From positions 1-64,000 of the forward strand of contig JAAEZG010000002.1 of NCBI GenBank assembly GCA_018222985.1: 64,000 bases of DNA, in the 5' to 3' direction. Below, in pieces: positions 37,322 to 46,901 of the stretch (positions within the stretch are counted from its first letter, which is position 1; every line of letters starts with the position of its first letter). Both the position numbers and the translations under genes were made by a program. A model generated the notes under the pieces. The model did no database searches and was not told where the DNA came from. It saw only the letters and a list, made by a program, of their open reading frames with translations. This DNA comes from Gammaproteobacteria bacterium (GTDB lineage: Bacteria > Pseudomonadota > Gammaproteobacteria > Enterobacterales > Alteromonadaceae).

Positions 37322-37965
37322 TGAAAGAGCAATGGTTGCAGTGGCAAGCAAAATTCGAGCAAGCGGACCCGAAACGTCGGCGCCTGTGGTTTGTGGTTAT
37401 TGTTTTAATGATCTTGTACTTGGGTTTCTGGGTAGGCGCACGTCCAGCTGTTGATCTTATTCAAGCTGAGCAACAAAAGCAGCAGCAGGTGCAAGCCCAA
37501 ATTGCTCAATATCAACGTGAAATCGATACTGTCGACGCGCGTTTGGCTGGCGACCCTCAGGCTGCACAGCGGCAGCGTCTTGAGCAACTGCAACAACGCT
37601 TGGTGCAAATGAATCAACGCTTAAACCAAGAAGCGAATTATATAAGTGCAGCTGATAATCGTGCCTTACTTAAAGCACTATTAAACGAGGCCAAAGGGGT
37701 CAAGGTTACTTCTGCTCAAGCACTGCCAGCGGAGTTGGTGTATCAAGATGCAGAAAACGAAAACAGCGCTATTTATCGTCATCGGCTGCAACTAACCGTT
37801 CAAGGTCGTTATTTTGCTTTAGCCGATTACTTACAGCAGTTAGAACAACTGGAGTGGTCGTTTTATTGGCAGCGTTTAGACTATAAAGTACTTGATGCAC
37901 CAAACGCCGAAGCATTAATTGAAATATATACGATTAGCTTGGAGCGTGACTATGTTGCAAGTTAA
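37321..37965 (+). CDS. mshJ: MSHA biogenesis protein MshJ (PilO-like)
   Basis: 214 residues with one N-terminal membrane helix (about 20-40), a glutamine-rich coiled coil (about 48-105) and a periplasmic domain, the layout of MshJ/PilO. It should pair with the PilN-like protein to form the alignment complex connecting motor and secretin. Start and end overlap the neighbouring genes. Confidence 0.88.
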   Translation: MKEQWLQWQAKFEQADPKRRRLWFVVIVLMILYLGFWVGARPAVDLIQAEQQKQQQVQAQIAQYQREIDTVDARLAGDPQAAQRQRLEQLQQRLVQMNQRLNQEANYISAADNRALLKALLNEAKGVKVTSAQALPAELVYQDAENENSAIYRHRLQLTVQGRYFALADYLQQLEQLEWSFYWQRLDYKVLDAPNAEALIEIYTISLERDYVAS

Positions 37966-38320
37966 AACACGCATGTACTTTATGTTAGCCGCCATTTTAA
38001 TGAGCGTGACTCATGCTGCTTTTGCGCAAGCCCTAAGCGACCCGACTATGCCGCCGCGACAACTTGAACCGCGCAGCGAAACCAAGGGAAAAGGCTCAAG
38101 TGCGCTGCGCTTGCAGTCGATACAGTTTATGGGAACCAATCGTTCGGCGCTAATTAGTGGCCAGTGGTTATATCAAGGTGAGCGCTTTGATAACTATGTG
38201 ATTGAAAAAATAGATTTAAATTATGTTACTTTGCGCGATCAACAAACCGATAAACGTTTAACGTTGCGGTTGTTCGAATTGACTAAGGACAGTATGAATA
38301 CTTCGGGGAATCAGTTATGA
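37952..38320 (+). CDS. mshK: MSHA biogenesis protein MshK
   Basis: A 122-residue exported protein with a signal peptide ending ...AAFAQA and the mature start LSDPTMPPR, which is characteristic of MshK and PilP-like linkers between inner-membrane complex and secretin. ATG 37952 behind GGAG is chosen over the upstream in-frame ATG at 37919, which lies deeper within mshJ. Confidence 0.85.
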   Translation: MLQVKTRMYFMLAAILMSVTHAAFAQALSDPTMPPRQLEPRSETKGKGSSALRLQSIQFMGTNRSALISGQWLYQGERFDNYVIEKIDLNYVTLRDQQTDKRLTLRLFELTKDSMNTSGNQL

Positions 38321-39954
38321 CACGAACCAGTATTATCGCTTTGGCGATAATCCTACTCACCGCATGTGCACAGCAACCAGAGCGTAAGCCGGTTGAGGCA
38401 CAGCAGGCGCTGCAATCGGGGTCTGGTTCTCGAGGTAACACCGAACGCCCACCATTGCCAGAGTCAGTACGGCAAAGCTTACGCGCCGATAACGCGCAGC
38501 TACGTGAAGCAGGTGCGCAGCTGCTGGCGGAACCAAGGTTTTCAATAGCGGCTAACGGCATTAGCGCAAAAGACTTTTTTGCCGGCTTAGCCGCTGATTC
38601 GCCCTATAACATTGTGGTGCACCCAGACGTAACGGGCGCAATTACCGTTAGCCTTAAAGATGTGACCTTAACCGAAACTTTAGATGTCGTAAGCGATATT
38701 TATGGTTTTGAAGTACGCAAAGAAAACCGCATGATTCGCGTGTTCCCTGCCGGACTACGCAGCGAGACTATTGCACTCGATTATTTGGCACTGCGCCGAA
38801 TGGGCTTATCGCAAACCAGCGTTAGCTCTGGCGGGGTAAAAGAAAATGACCGTAACAACAGTAATGGCCAATACGGCGGCAATGCCAACAACAACTTGTT
38901 AGGTAATCAGGGCGGCGCCAATAACACCTCGCAAAACATGAACGGCATGCAAACTAACGGTTCATCTATTAGTAGCTCTTCTGAAACCGACCTGTGGAAT
39001 GACCTTGAGGCCATTTTAACCGGCATTATTGGGCCAGATGAAGGCCGTCGCGTGGTGGTCGCGCCGCAAGCAGGTTTGGTGACGGTAACAGCCATGCCTT
39101 CAGAACTGCGTGCCGCACGCGAGTTTTTAGAGTCAGCGCAGAAGCGTTTGCAGCGTCAGGTTATTCTTGAGGCTCGCATTGTTGAAGTCGCGTTAAACGA
39201 CGACTATCAGCAAGGTATTAATTGGAATGACCTGTTTAGCGCAGGTAATGGTAGCGGTGCTATTAGTTTTGGTGCCAATGGCTCCATTAGTAATTCGCTC
39301 GAAGGCGTATTTGGTATGACCCTCAACGTGGGTGACTTTGCTGGCGCCTTGAGCTTGTTGCAAAACCAAGGCAACGTGCAAGTGCTATCTAACCCTCGTG
39401 TTAGCGCAGCCAACAATCAAAAAGCCGTGATTAAAATTGGCGAAGACGAGTACTTTGTTACCAACGTATCAACCACAACAGTTACCGGAACCGCCACAAC
39501 GTCAACGCCAAACATTGAACTGACGCCGTTTTTCTCTGGTATTTCGTTAGACATTACGCCGCAAATTAGTGAAAACGGCGAAGTGATCTTGCATGTTCAC
39601 CCATCTGTGGTGGAAACCTCTGAACAAGAAAAAGTGGTGAAGCTGAATAACGACACCTTCGTGCTGCCGTTAGCGCAAAGCAATATTCGCGAAAGCGACA
39701 CCATTGTCAAAGCACGCAATGGTGAAATTGTGGTGCTGGGCGGTTTAATGCAAACCTCTTACAGCAACGTGGAGGCACAAGCACCGTTATTGGGTGATAT
39801 TCCTCTGTTGGGTAACTTGTTTAAAAACAAGCGTCGCACGGAACAGAAAAAAGAATTAATTATTTTAATTCGACCAACCGTTGTTGGTGCAGAAACCTGG
39901 CAAGATGAACTCAACCGCTCGAGTGAAATTTTGCAACAATGGTACGGAAACTAA
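38317..39954 (+). CDS. mshL: MSHA secretin MshL
   Basis: Outer-membrane pore of the pilus. The 545-residue lipoprotein has a lipobox (LLTAC, Cys near 18), a secretin N0/STN region (about 85-150), an Asn/Ser/Gly-rich insert (about 178-228), and the conserved secretin domain (about 250-535), including QGNVQVLSNPRVSAANNQKA and VPLLG-like PLLGDIPLLGNLF. It overlaps mshK by four bases. Confidence 0.95.
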   Translation: MTRTSIIALAIILLTACAQQPERKPVEAQQALQSGSGSRGNTERPPLPESVRQSLRADNAQLREAGAQLLAEPRFSIAANGISAKDFFAGLAADSPYNIVVHPDVTGAITVSLKDVTLTETLDVVSDIYGFEVRKENRMIRVFPAGLRSETIALDYLALRRMGLSQTSVSSGGVKENDRNNSNGQYGGNANNNLLGNQGGANNTSQNMNGMQTNGSSISSSSETDLWNDLEAILTGIIGPDEGRRVVVAPQAGLVTVTAMPSELRAAREFLESAQKRLQRQVILEARIVEVALNDDYQQGINWNDLFSAGNGSGAISFGANGSISNSLEGVFGMTLNVGDFAGALSLLQNQGNVQVLSNPRVSAANNQKAVIKIGEDEYFVTNVSTTTVTGTATTSTPNIELTPFFSGISLDITPQISENGEVILHVHPSVVETSEQEKVVKLNNDTFVLPLAQSNIRESDTIVKARNGEIVVLGGLMQTSYSNVEAQAPLLGDIPLLGNLFKNKRRTEQKKELIILIRPTVVGAETWQDELNRSSEILQQWYGN

Positions 39955-39961
39955 AGCCGCT

Positions 39962-40879
39962 ATGTATCAAAAGCATTACGGGCTTTCCGAGCTGCCCTTT
40001 ACCCTCACACCAAACACCAGCTTCTATTGTGATTTAGAAGGTCACCGTGCAGCGTTAGAGGTGTTGCTAACCGCCCTACAAACCGGTGAAGGCTTTATTA
40101 AAGTGGTTGGTGAAGTGGGTACGGGTAAAACGTTATTGTGCCGTAAGCTACTGAATGAACTGCCAGAAAAGTATGTGACCGCTTACATACCTAACCCCTA
40201 TTTAACACCAGAAGAGCTGCGCGCCCAAATTGCTCGTGAACTGCAAGTGGATATCAGTGCAGCAACTAGCCAGCAGTTGGTGACACAGGCCATACAGCAT
40301 GAACTGATGGAAATTAACCAAGGCGGCCAAACGGTTATTATTGTGCTGGATGAAGCACAAGCGCTGCCGAGTGACTCACTGGAAGCGTTACGGTTAATTT
40401 CAAACCTAGAAACTGAAACCCGTAAGTTATTGCATATTGTATTGTTCGGCCAGCCTGAACTGGACGAACGTTTGGCCGAGCGCGCGCATCGTCAGCTACG
40501 CCAACGTATTTCGTTTAGTTATCATTTGCATGCCATGACTGTTCATGAGCTTGCACGCTATATTTCCCACCGTTTGCATGTGGCAGGCTACAAGGGCACG
40601 CCAATTTTTAGTGGCCAAGTGGTAAGCATGTTGCATCAAGCCAGCCGCGGAATTCCGCGCCTAGCCAACGTGTTGTGCCACAAAGTTTTGCTGCTTGGTT
40701 ACGGCGAAGGGGTGCATCCAATTACCCCTCGGCACGTGAAAATGGCGGTGGAAGACACCGAAGATGCTACCTTGCCCAAGCCAAAATGGCCTTGGTTTGT
40801 GCTGGGTGCAGTTGCTGTTACCGCTGCGCTGCTCGGGCTTGCGTATAAGCTTGGCTGGTTGGAAGGGGTTGTCGCATGA
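39962..40879 (+). CDS. mshM: MSHA biogenesis ATPase MshM (ExeA-like)
   Basis: A 305-residue AAA protein with Walker A GEVGTGKTLLCR (about 47-58), Walker B IIVLDEAQ (about 123-130) and a C-terminal membrane helix (about 278-296). It is related to GspA/ExeA, which helps insert the secretin through the peptidoglycan. The start MYQKHYGLSELPF at 39962 is the family start; an upstream in-frame ATG inside mshL is ignored. Confidence 0.92.
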   Translation: MYQKHYGLSELPFTLTPNTSFYCDLEGHRAALEVLLTALQTGEGFIKVVGEVGTGKTLLCRKLLNELPEKYVTAYIPNPYLTPEELRAQIARELQVDISAATSQQLVTQAIQHELMEINQGGQTVIIVLDEAQALPSDSLEALRLISNLETETRKLLHIVLFGQPELDERLAERAHRQLRQRISFSYHLHAMTVHELARYISHRLHVAGYKGTPIFSGQVVSMLHQASRGIPRLANVLCHKVLLLGYGEGVHPITPRHVKMAVEDTEDATLPKPKWPWFVLGAVAVTAALLGLAYKLGWLEGVVA

Positions 40880-41991
40880 GTGTTATTAATCGCATGCTCA
40901 AAGATCTCGACCAACGCCAGCAAACCTCGCGCACCCAAACCTATACACCGGCCGCGGTGGCACCACAGCCTATTCATTGGTTATGGATTGTATTAACCGT
41001 TTTGATTAGCGCGGCGGTTATTATTGGCGGTTTAAATTTATGGTGGATGTACTCTGATAAGTCAGAGCCTGAGCAACCGGCTGTGCAGGTTGCTGAAGTG
41101 ATTAAAGCCCCAGTGCAGGAAGAAACCCCAGCGGTTAGCAAACAACCACAAAATAAGTCGATTGTGGATGTCAGCTCATTGCCAACCGAGGCAGCTACTG
41201 AGCAGCCAACTCGCGAAGAGGTATTGACTGACGGCGCTATATCGACCGTACCCACTGCAACAGCACAGTCAGCAGAAACGCAAACCACACAGCCACAAGC
41301 AGCGCCAATTGATACGGCGGAAAATACCACAATCGCCCCAGCCAAACCGCAACCAAAAGTGCTGAAGAAGCAGCCTGAAAATTCAGGCACGCTTGAAGTA
41401 ACGCGCGTGCAATTAAGCCCAGAGCAGTTAGCCCAGAATAACCTGGAAAAAGCCCGCGCGGCCTTCGAAAAAGGTAATCGCACCGAGGGCCAGGCGCTAC
41501 TTGAAAAAGCACTAGTTGTTAAGCCTGATCATGTTGAAGTGCGCAGCGAGTTGGCAGCCTATTGGTATGGGCGAGGCATGACCACGCGCGCGTTGACATT
41601 ATTGCAGCAAGGTTTAGATATGCGCCCGCAGCAAGCTGAATGGCAATTGCTATTTGCCCGAATTTTAGAGCGCATTGGCCGAGTAGAACAGGCTTATACA
41701 GCCCTACTGAACATAAGAAATGATGCGCCACAAGCGCCGGAGCTACTGCAATTACGGGCTGCAGCTGCCACGCAGCTTGGCTATTTTAATGAAGCGGCGG
41801 CGGACTATACGGTGTTAGCTAGCCAGTTTGGCGAAGGCCGTTGGTGGCTAGCCGCAGCGGTTGCGCATGAAGACGGTGATCATACTGAAGCTGCCGTGCG
41901 CTGCTACCAACAAGCACTACAAAGCGGTGACTTAGGTAGCGACGCACGTGAATATATTGACCAGCGCTTAGCAATTTTGGAGGGCTATTAA
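40876..41991 (+). CDS. mshN: MSHA biogenesis protein MshN (TPR)
   Basis: 371 residues: a conserved N-terminal opening MSVINRMLKDLDQRQQ, one membrane helix (about 35-57), a Thr/Gln/Pro-rich disordered spacer (about 65-170), and tetratricopeptide repeats (about 185-365). MshN is the TPR component of the MSHA apparatus; a GspB-like role with MshM is possible. ATGA overlap with mshM. Confidence 0.9.
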   Translation: MSVINRMLKDLDQRQQTSRTQTYTPAAVAPQPIHWLWIVLTVLISAAVIIGGLNLWWMYSDKSEPEQPAVQVAEVIKAPVQEETPAVSKQPQNKSIVDVSSLPTEAATEQPTREEVLTDGAISTVPTATAQSAETQTTQPQAAPIDTAENTTIAPAKPQPKVLKKQPENSGTLEVTRVQLSPEQLAQNNLEKARAAFEKGNRTEGQALLEKALVVKPDHVEVRSELAAYWYGRGMTTRALTLLQQGLDMRPQQAEWQLLFARILERIGRVEQAYTALLNIRNDAPQAPELLQLRAAAATQLGYFNEAAADYTVLASQFGEGRWWLAAAVAHEDGDHTEAAVRCYQQALQSGDLGSDAREYIDQRLAILEGY

Positions 41992-41992
41992 T

Positions 41993-43753
41993 ATGCGTCC
42001 TCGACTTAAGATGCGCTTGGGCGATTTACTCGTTCAAGACGGAATGATTTCAAGCAGCCAACTGCAACAGGCCCTTGCCGACCAAAAGCAAAATGGCCGC
42101 AAACTTGGTGTCACTCTGGTTGACCTAGGCTTCATTAAAGAGCATGACTTGCTTGAGTTTTTGGCGCGACAATTGAATATTCCGCTTATTCAGCTGAATG
42201 ATCGAAAAATTCCAGAAAGCGTCGTGAACCTGATACCCGAGGTACAAGCCCGACGTCATCGCGCTTTAGTTATTGAAGCTGACGACACGACCGCACTCGT
42301 GGGCATGAGCGACCCCGCCGACTTGGCTGCCGTGGATGCTATTTCCCAATACCTGCAGCCGCGCGAACTCAAGCTTGCGGTTGTGCCAGACGCTGACCTA
42401 CTTGAAGCATTCGACAATTTATATCGCCGCACCAAAGACATTGCGCAGTTTGCAAAAGAGCTACAAACCGAAACCCAAGACGGCGCAGAGTTCGATTTAG
42501 GCGCGTTATCGCTAGATGACGACGATGATGAAGCCACTGTTGCGAAGTTATTGCAGTCTATTTTTGCCGATGCCGTACAGGTGCGCGCCTCGGATATTCA
42601 CATTGAGCCCGATGACCGTGCGTTACGTATTCGTATGCGGGTTGACGGTGTGCTGCAAGAAAACGTGCTTACCGAAACCAACATTGCCAATGCCTTGCTG
42701 TTGCGTTTAAAGCTTATGGCTGGGCTGGATATATCTGAAAAACGCCTGCCGCAAGACGGGCGCTTTAATATCAAAGTACGTGATCACAGTATTGACGTGC
42801 GGGTATCAACCATGCCTGTGCAATACGGTGAATCGTGCGTTATGCGTTTGCTAGACCAGTCTGCAGGCTTGTTGCACCTTGAACAAACCGGTATGCCAGA
42901 GCATATTTTAAAGCGGGTGCGGCGTTTAATTCATCGCCCTTATGGCATGCTGATTGTTACCGGCCCAACAGGCTCCGGTAAAACCACCACGTTGTACGGT
43001 GCCCTGAGCGAACTGAACCAGGCAGAAAAGAAAATTATTACCGTGGAAGACCCGGTTGAATACCGCTTACCGCGTATTTCGCAAGTACAAGTAAACAGCA
43101 AAATTGGGCTGAGCTTCTCGAACGTGCTGCGCACCACCTTGCGACAAGACCCCGACATTATCATGGTGGGTGAGATGCGTGACCACGAAACCGTTGAAAT
43201 AGGCCTGCGTGGCGCTATTACGGGTCACTTGGTGTTAACCACCTTGCATACCAACGACTCAATCACCAGTGCGTTGCGCTTAATTGACATGGGCGCCGCC
43301 CCTTATTTGGTTGGTGCCGCGTTGCGCGGCGTACTGGCGCAGCGGCTTATACGTCGCGTTTGTGATAACTGTAAAACCGCAGACCAACCTGAAGCGGCAG
43401 AATTAACGCTATTGCGTCGTATGGACCCGTCGATACCAGCCGACGGTAGTGGTTTTGTGCGTGGCAAGGGCTGCCGTAGTTGTAACCACACGGGCTACAA
43501 AGGCCGAATTGGTGTGTTCGAATTACTAGAAATGAATGAAAACATGATTGACGCCCTGCGAGACAGTAACATGCGTGAATTTGCGCAAGCCGCGCGGCAC
43601 TCTGAAGGCTACCAACCCTTGGCAAGTGTCGCGTTAGAATATGCTCGCGAAGGCATAACCTCGTTAGACGAAGTACTTTTCTTAGCTGAAACCGTGGAAG
43701 AAAAAGAATTGCGCGTAACAGGCGCAACAGCAGGTGACGATGGCGAATTATAA
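41993..43753 (+). CDS. mshE: MSHA pilus extension ATPase MshE
   Basis: The 586-residue PilB/GspE-family motor powers pilus extension. The N-terminus has two 24-residue MshEN motifs (at about residues 8-31 and 36-59: RLG..LV..G.I...L...L..Q), which bind c-di-GMP and tie pilus activity to its level. It shows Walker A GPTGSGKTTT (about 323-332), Walker B with DPDIIMVGEMRD, and two CxxC pairs (CDNC, CRSC) for zinc. GGAGG lies before the ATG. Confidence 0.96.
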   Translation: MRPRLKMRLGDLLVQDGMISSSQLQQALADQKQNGRKLGVTLVDLGFIKEHDLLEFLARQLNIPLIQLNDRKIPESVVNLIPEVQARRHRALVIEADDTTALVGMSDPADLAAVDAISQYLQPRELKLAVVPDADLLEAFDNLYRRTKDIAQFAKELQTETQDGAEFDLGALSLDDDDDEATVAKLLQSIFADAVQVRASDIHIEPDDRALRIRMRVDGVLQENVLTETNIANALLLRLKLMAGLDISEKRLPQDGRFNIKVRDHSIDVRVSTMPVQYGESCVMRLLDQSAGLLHLEQTGMPEHILKRVRRLIHRPYGMLIVTGPTGSGKTTTLYGALSELNQAEKKIITVEDPVEYRLPRISQVQVNSKIGLSFSNVLRTTLRQDPDIIMVGEMRDHETVEIGLRGAITGHLVLTTLHTNDSITSALRLIDMGAAPYLVGAALRGVLAQRLIRRVCDNCKTADQPEAAELTLLRRMDPSIPADGSGFVRGKGCRSCNHTGYKGRIGVFELLEMNENMIDALRDSNMREFAQAARHSEGYQPLASVALEYAREGITSLDEVLFLAETVEEKELRVTGATAGDDGEL

Positions 43754-44963
43754 GTATCGTGGCCGTGATAGCGGCGGCCAGGTGGTACAAGGTGTCATTG
43801 AAGCGGCTAGCGAGAGCTCTGCCGCTGAAAGTTTATTGCGTCGTGGTGTTACGCCACTCGCTATTCATGTAGATAGCGGGGCGACTAAAGCGAGCCCAGA
43901 GCGCAAGCGGTTGTTTGAACCGCGAATTAGTCACGTTGACTTAATTATTTTTACCCGCCAAATGTATTCGCTGACCAAAGCCGGAATTCCATTGTTGCGC
44001 GCTATGGAAGGGCTGGCCGAGAACACTAGCAACAAGCGTTTCGGCGCAGTTTTGCATGACTTGGTTGATCAGCTAGAACGCGGTCGGCAATTGTCATCAG
44101 CAATGGCTTCGCACCCGCGTGTTTTTCCACGGTTGCTCGTTGCGATTGTGCATGTGGGTGAAAACACAGGCGAATTAGAAGGTGCTTTTCTACAGCTTTC
44201 CGATTATTTAGAAAAAGAACAGGAAACCAGAAAAGCCATTAAAGCCGCATTGCGCTATCCAATGTTTATTATGATGGCTTTGGTGGCCGCGGTGGTGGTG
44301 ATCAACATATGGGTTATACCGCCATTTGCGCAAATGTTTGCTAACTTTAACGTTGAGCTGCCGTTGCCAACACGAATTATTTTAGCCACTTCCAACTTTT
44401 TCGTGAGTTGGTGGCCGCTTATGCTAGGTGCTGTGGTTGTTGCTATTGCAGGCGCCGTGAATTACGTGAAGAGCCCGCCCGGAAGGCTGAAATGGGACCG
44501 TTTTAAAACGCGTATGCCGGTCGTCGGCGATATTATTATGCGCTCACTTCTGGCTCGTTTTGCGCGCACCTTTGCTGTTATGCTTCAAGCTGGCGTGCCG
44601 TTAACTCAAGGCCTTGGCTTGGTGGCAGAAGCGGTGGATAACGCTTGGATGAGTGGGCGAATTAACGATATGCGACGTAATATTGAGCGCGGCGAAAGTT
44701 TAACGCGTACCGCTCGCAGTAGTGAGTTGTTTACACCGCTGGTATTACAAATGATCTCGGTCGGTGAAGAAACGGGACGAGTCGACGAAATGTTGTTTGA
44801 AGTCGCCGGCTACTACGAGCGTGAAGTAGATTATGACTTGAAGAGCTTAACGGCGCGAATTGAGCCGATTATGCTAGTCTTTGTGGCAATTATTATCACA
44901 ATTATGGCATTGGGTGTATTCTTGCCAATGTGGGAAATGATGGACGCTTACCGCGGCCGTTAA
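43740..44963 (+). CDS. mshG: MSHA inner-membrane platform protein MshG
   Basis: 407-residue PilC/GspF-family protein with two duplicated GspF domains and three or more membrane helices (about 170-190, 220-240, 375-400). It is the inner-membrane platform on which the pilus is assembled. ATG 43740 (MANYKYRGRD, the family start) overlaps mshE by 14 bases. There is no room for an mshF gene after it; mshB begins 95 bases on. Confidence 0.95.
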   Translation: MANYKYRGRDSGGQVVQGVIEAASESSAAESLLRRGVTPLAIHVDSGATKASPERKRLFEPRISHVDLIIFTRQMYSLTKAGIPLLRAMEGLAENTSNKRFGAVLHDLVDQLERGRQLSSAMASHPRVFPRLLVAIVHVGENTGELEGAFLQLSDYLEKEQETRKAIKAALRYPMFIMMALVAAVVVINIWVIPPFAQMFANFNVELPLPTRIILATSNFFVSWWPLMLGAVVVAIAGAVNYVKSPPGRLKWDRFKTRMPVVGDIIMRSLLARFARTFAVMLQAGVPLTQGLGLVAEAVDNAWMSGRINDMRRNIERGESLTRTARSSELFTPLVLQMISVGEETGRVDEMLFEVAGYYEREVDYDLKSLTARIEPIMLVFVAIIITIMALGVFLPMWEMMDAYRGR

Positions 44964-45058
44964 AGGTAATTTATACATATATTTAACAAGTGGCGTTAAC
45001 CTTTAATATTTGCCTGAATTATCGGCATAAAAGATAATAACCATATGGGGAATAAGGG

Positions 45059-45664
45059 ATGTTAGCTGTGCAGAAAACTATAACAAATAGACAATCAGGC
45101 TTTACCCTCATTGAGTTGATCATTGTTGTGGTCATCTTGGGCTTGTTAGCAGCCTCAGCTTTACCGCGTTTTACAAGTGTAACGGCCGACGCCGAAGACG
45201 CCGCAGTTGAAGGTGTTGCCGGTGGCTTTGCTAGTGCTGTCGGGCTTGTGCGCGCCGAATGGGAGCTGCGTGGCCGCCCCAAAGGCAATGTTGACGGTGC
45301 CGGCGCCGTGGTTGTTATGGACGGTATTAGTGTTAACGTTGACGGTAGCACGGGTTACCCAGTTAGCGGCGATAATAACCTCAATGCTCATGACTTGAAT
45401 TTATCAGGCGAAGATTGTCGCACCATTATGCAAGCAATTTTGCAAGGCGCGCCAACGGCCACGACCAGTTTTACCCTACTGGGTGAAAACCGTTATTATG
45501 TTTCTCGCGAAAATAACGGGGTTAATGATATTTGCGTGTATTATTTAGCAAATACCATTAAAAACTTGGCCTCAGCGCCAAGTGGCACCGACTACCTTTC
45601 CGTCGGTAACGTGTTTGTTTACAACCCGCGTACCGGTGGGGTAAGTATTTTTAGTAATAATTAG
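45059..45664 (+). CDS. mshB: Minor prepilin MshB
   Basis: A 201-residue type IV prepilin with the peptidase site QSG/FTLIELIIVVVILGLLAA (cut after Gly). It matches MshB, a minor pilin encoded just before the main pilin. The start could be ATG 45059 or GTG 45068, both ahead of the leader. One pair of cysteines in the C-terminal half (EDC, DIC) could form a disulfide. Confidence 0.88.
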   Translation: MLAVQKTITNRQSGFTLIELIIVVVILGLLAASALPRFTSVTADAEDAAVEGVAGGFASAVGLVRAEWELRGRPKGNVDGAGAVVVMDGISVNVDGSTGYPVSGDNNLNAHDLNLSGEDCRTIMQAILQGAPTATTSFTLLGENRYYVSRENNGVNDICVYYLANTIKNLASAPSGTDYLSVGNVFVYNPRTGGVSIFSNN

Positions 45665-45711
45665 TTTATACTTTGGGGAACACCCGCAATTTTTAAAAGG
45701 GAAGATGCGTT

Positions 45712-46245
45712 ATGAAATCACAAAAAGGTTTTACCTTAATCGAATTGATCATCGTGATCGTGGTACTTGGTATTTTGGCTGTAACCGCCGCACCGCAGTT
45801 TTTTAACTTCGCTGGTGATGCGCGCTTATCACAAATTAAAGGTGTTGAAGGTGCAATCAACTCTGCAGCACAGATTGTTTATGGTAAGTCGGCTATCGAA
45901 TCAGAAATCGGTTTGTCGCGCAGCGACACCCCAACGCCAAGTGTTGATAGTATTCCAACTAGCTATGGTTACCCAACTGCAACCGTAGCGGGTATTGTTG
46001 AAGCGGCAAACATTAATGTAGCGCCGAATAATACAAGCTTGGCCGGTGACTTTGTCTTCACGCGTGATACAAGTGGCCCACAAGACATGATTTACATTGC
46101 ACCTGCCGCGTTAATTGACGCAACTGGCTATGGTATTACCGAAGTGACTGCAACCAACTGCTATTTGCAGTACATCGAAGCTTCAGGCCCAGCGTCTAAC
46201 CAAGGTTATACACTGACAGTTGTTACTTCAGGTTGTAACTCATAA
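45712..46245 (+). CDS. mshA: MSHA major pilin MshA
   Basis: 177-residue prepilin with a very short leader (MKSQKG) followed by FTLIELIIVIVVLGILAV; methylation would fall on the new N-terminal Phe. It ends with two cysteines (TNC and SGCNS) forming the typical D-loop. The short leader and a strong AAGGGA ribosome-binding site behind its own AT-rich gap fit the major subunit. A clear terminator follows. Confidence 0.9.
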   Translation: MKSQKGFTLIELIIVIVVLGILAVTAAPQFFNFAGDARLSQIKGVEGAINSAAQIVYGKSAIESEIGLSRSDTPTPSVDSIPTSYGYPTATVAGIVEAANINVAPNNTSLAGDFVFTRDTSGPQDMIYIAPAALIDATGYGITEVTATNCYLQYIEASGPASNQGYTLTVVTSGCNS

Positions 46246-46265
46246 TTCAACTTTATGAATGTATG

Positions 46266-46289
46266 AAAAGCGCCTTCGGGCGCTTTTTT
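46266..46289 (+). terminator. mshA: mshA terminator
   Basis: AAAAGCGCC and GGCGCTTTT pair around TTCG, followed by TT: an 8-9 bp stem with a T-tract, 20 bases after the mshA stop. Confidence 0.9.
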
Positions 46290-46305
46290 ATTGCCTACTT
46301 TTTAT

Positions 46306-46362
46306 CGAACAGTGAGCGCAGCGAACAGACCAACAGCGCAGCGCACGAAAAACGAACACCGA
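46306..46362. repeat. Interspersed repeat, copy 3 (half element)
   Basis: Contains GAACAGTGAGCGCAGCGAAC and CGCAGCGCACGAA blocks of the family seen at 96-236, but only the right half; no complementary partner is nearby. Confidence 0.6.
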
Positions 46363-46376
46363 ATTCCTAGCCAAAT

Positions 46377-46859
46377 TCAATCAACTCCTAACTCAACATG
46401 ATAATTAATCAGTGTTGTATAGCGATATTCATAGCTATTTAACACATGAGTGTCTCGTTTTCTGAATGACAAAATATATTTCGCTACGTAGGCGTTAAAT
46501 TGGTTGGAAATGTGGGCACCTTTGTTCACCAACTTACGACCGGCTTGTTTACTCGTCAAAAGAAACACTTCATCCAAAATGTGGTGACGATGCTTTATCA
46601 AAAGAGCTTTTGAGTAATCTAATCCCATTCCTTTGATGTGCCTATCCTTTCGATTAACCTCAAGAATAAATGACGCACGGTGGCGAATGTGAGAGCGGAC
46701 TGGAAAGGCAAAAATTAGGTTATTAAAGGTGATTTCGACAATTCCGTGCCCGCGAACTTTAAGCATATTCCAGCTGTTGCTAGCCATGTCAAAATCGAGA
46801 GCTTGTTGTACCACGGGATTGTCTAAATAATAAGATGGCGCTAGCTTTCTTAATTCCAT
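46377..46859 (-). CDS. Type III toxin-antitoxin endoribonuclease toxin (ToxN/TenpN-like)
   Basis: A 160-residue basic protein. The central pattern RGHGIVEITFNNLIFAFPVR followed by GMGLDYSKALLI resembles ToxN/TenpN toxins of type III systems, which cut RNA in abortive infection and are held inactive by a repeat RNA. Support comes from context: directly upstream on the same strand lie a terminator (46882-46901), two 49-base tandem repeats (from 46920) and a promoter (47022-47050), the exact order of a type III locus. GGAG lies nine bases before the ATG. The subfamily is inferred from memory of sequence patterns. Confidence 0.78.
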   Translation of the reverse strand: MELRKLAPSYYLDNPVVQQALDFDMASNSWNMLKVRGHGIVEITFNNLIFAFPVRSHIRHRASFILEVNRKDRHIKGMGLDYSKALLIKHRHHILDEVFLLTSKQAGRKLVNKGAHISNQFNAYVAKYILSFRKRDTHVLNSYEYRYTTLINYHVELGVD

Positions 46860-46875
46860 TTATTTCGTCTCCATA

Positions 46876-46901
46876 CGAAAAACCCCAGCAAAAGCTGGGG
46901 T
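46876..46901 (-). terminator. Attenuating terminator between antitoxin RNA and toxin
   Basis: On the minus strand ACCCCAGC, loop TTTT, GCTGGGGT, then TTTTTCG. In type III systems such a terminator sets the excess of antitoxin RNA over toxin mRNA. Confidence 0.88.

Noticed and set aside
45665..45711. Sigma-54 promoter ahead of mshA
   Set aside because: TGGGGAACACCCGCA has GG and GC at the wrong spacing (nine instead of ten bases).
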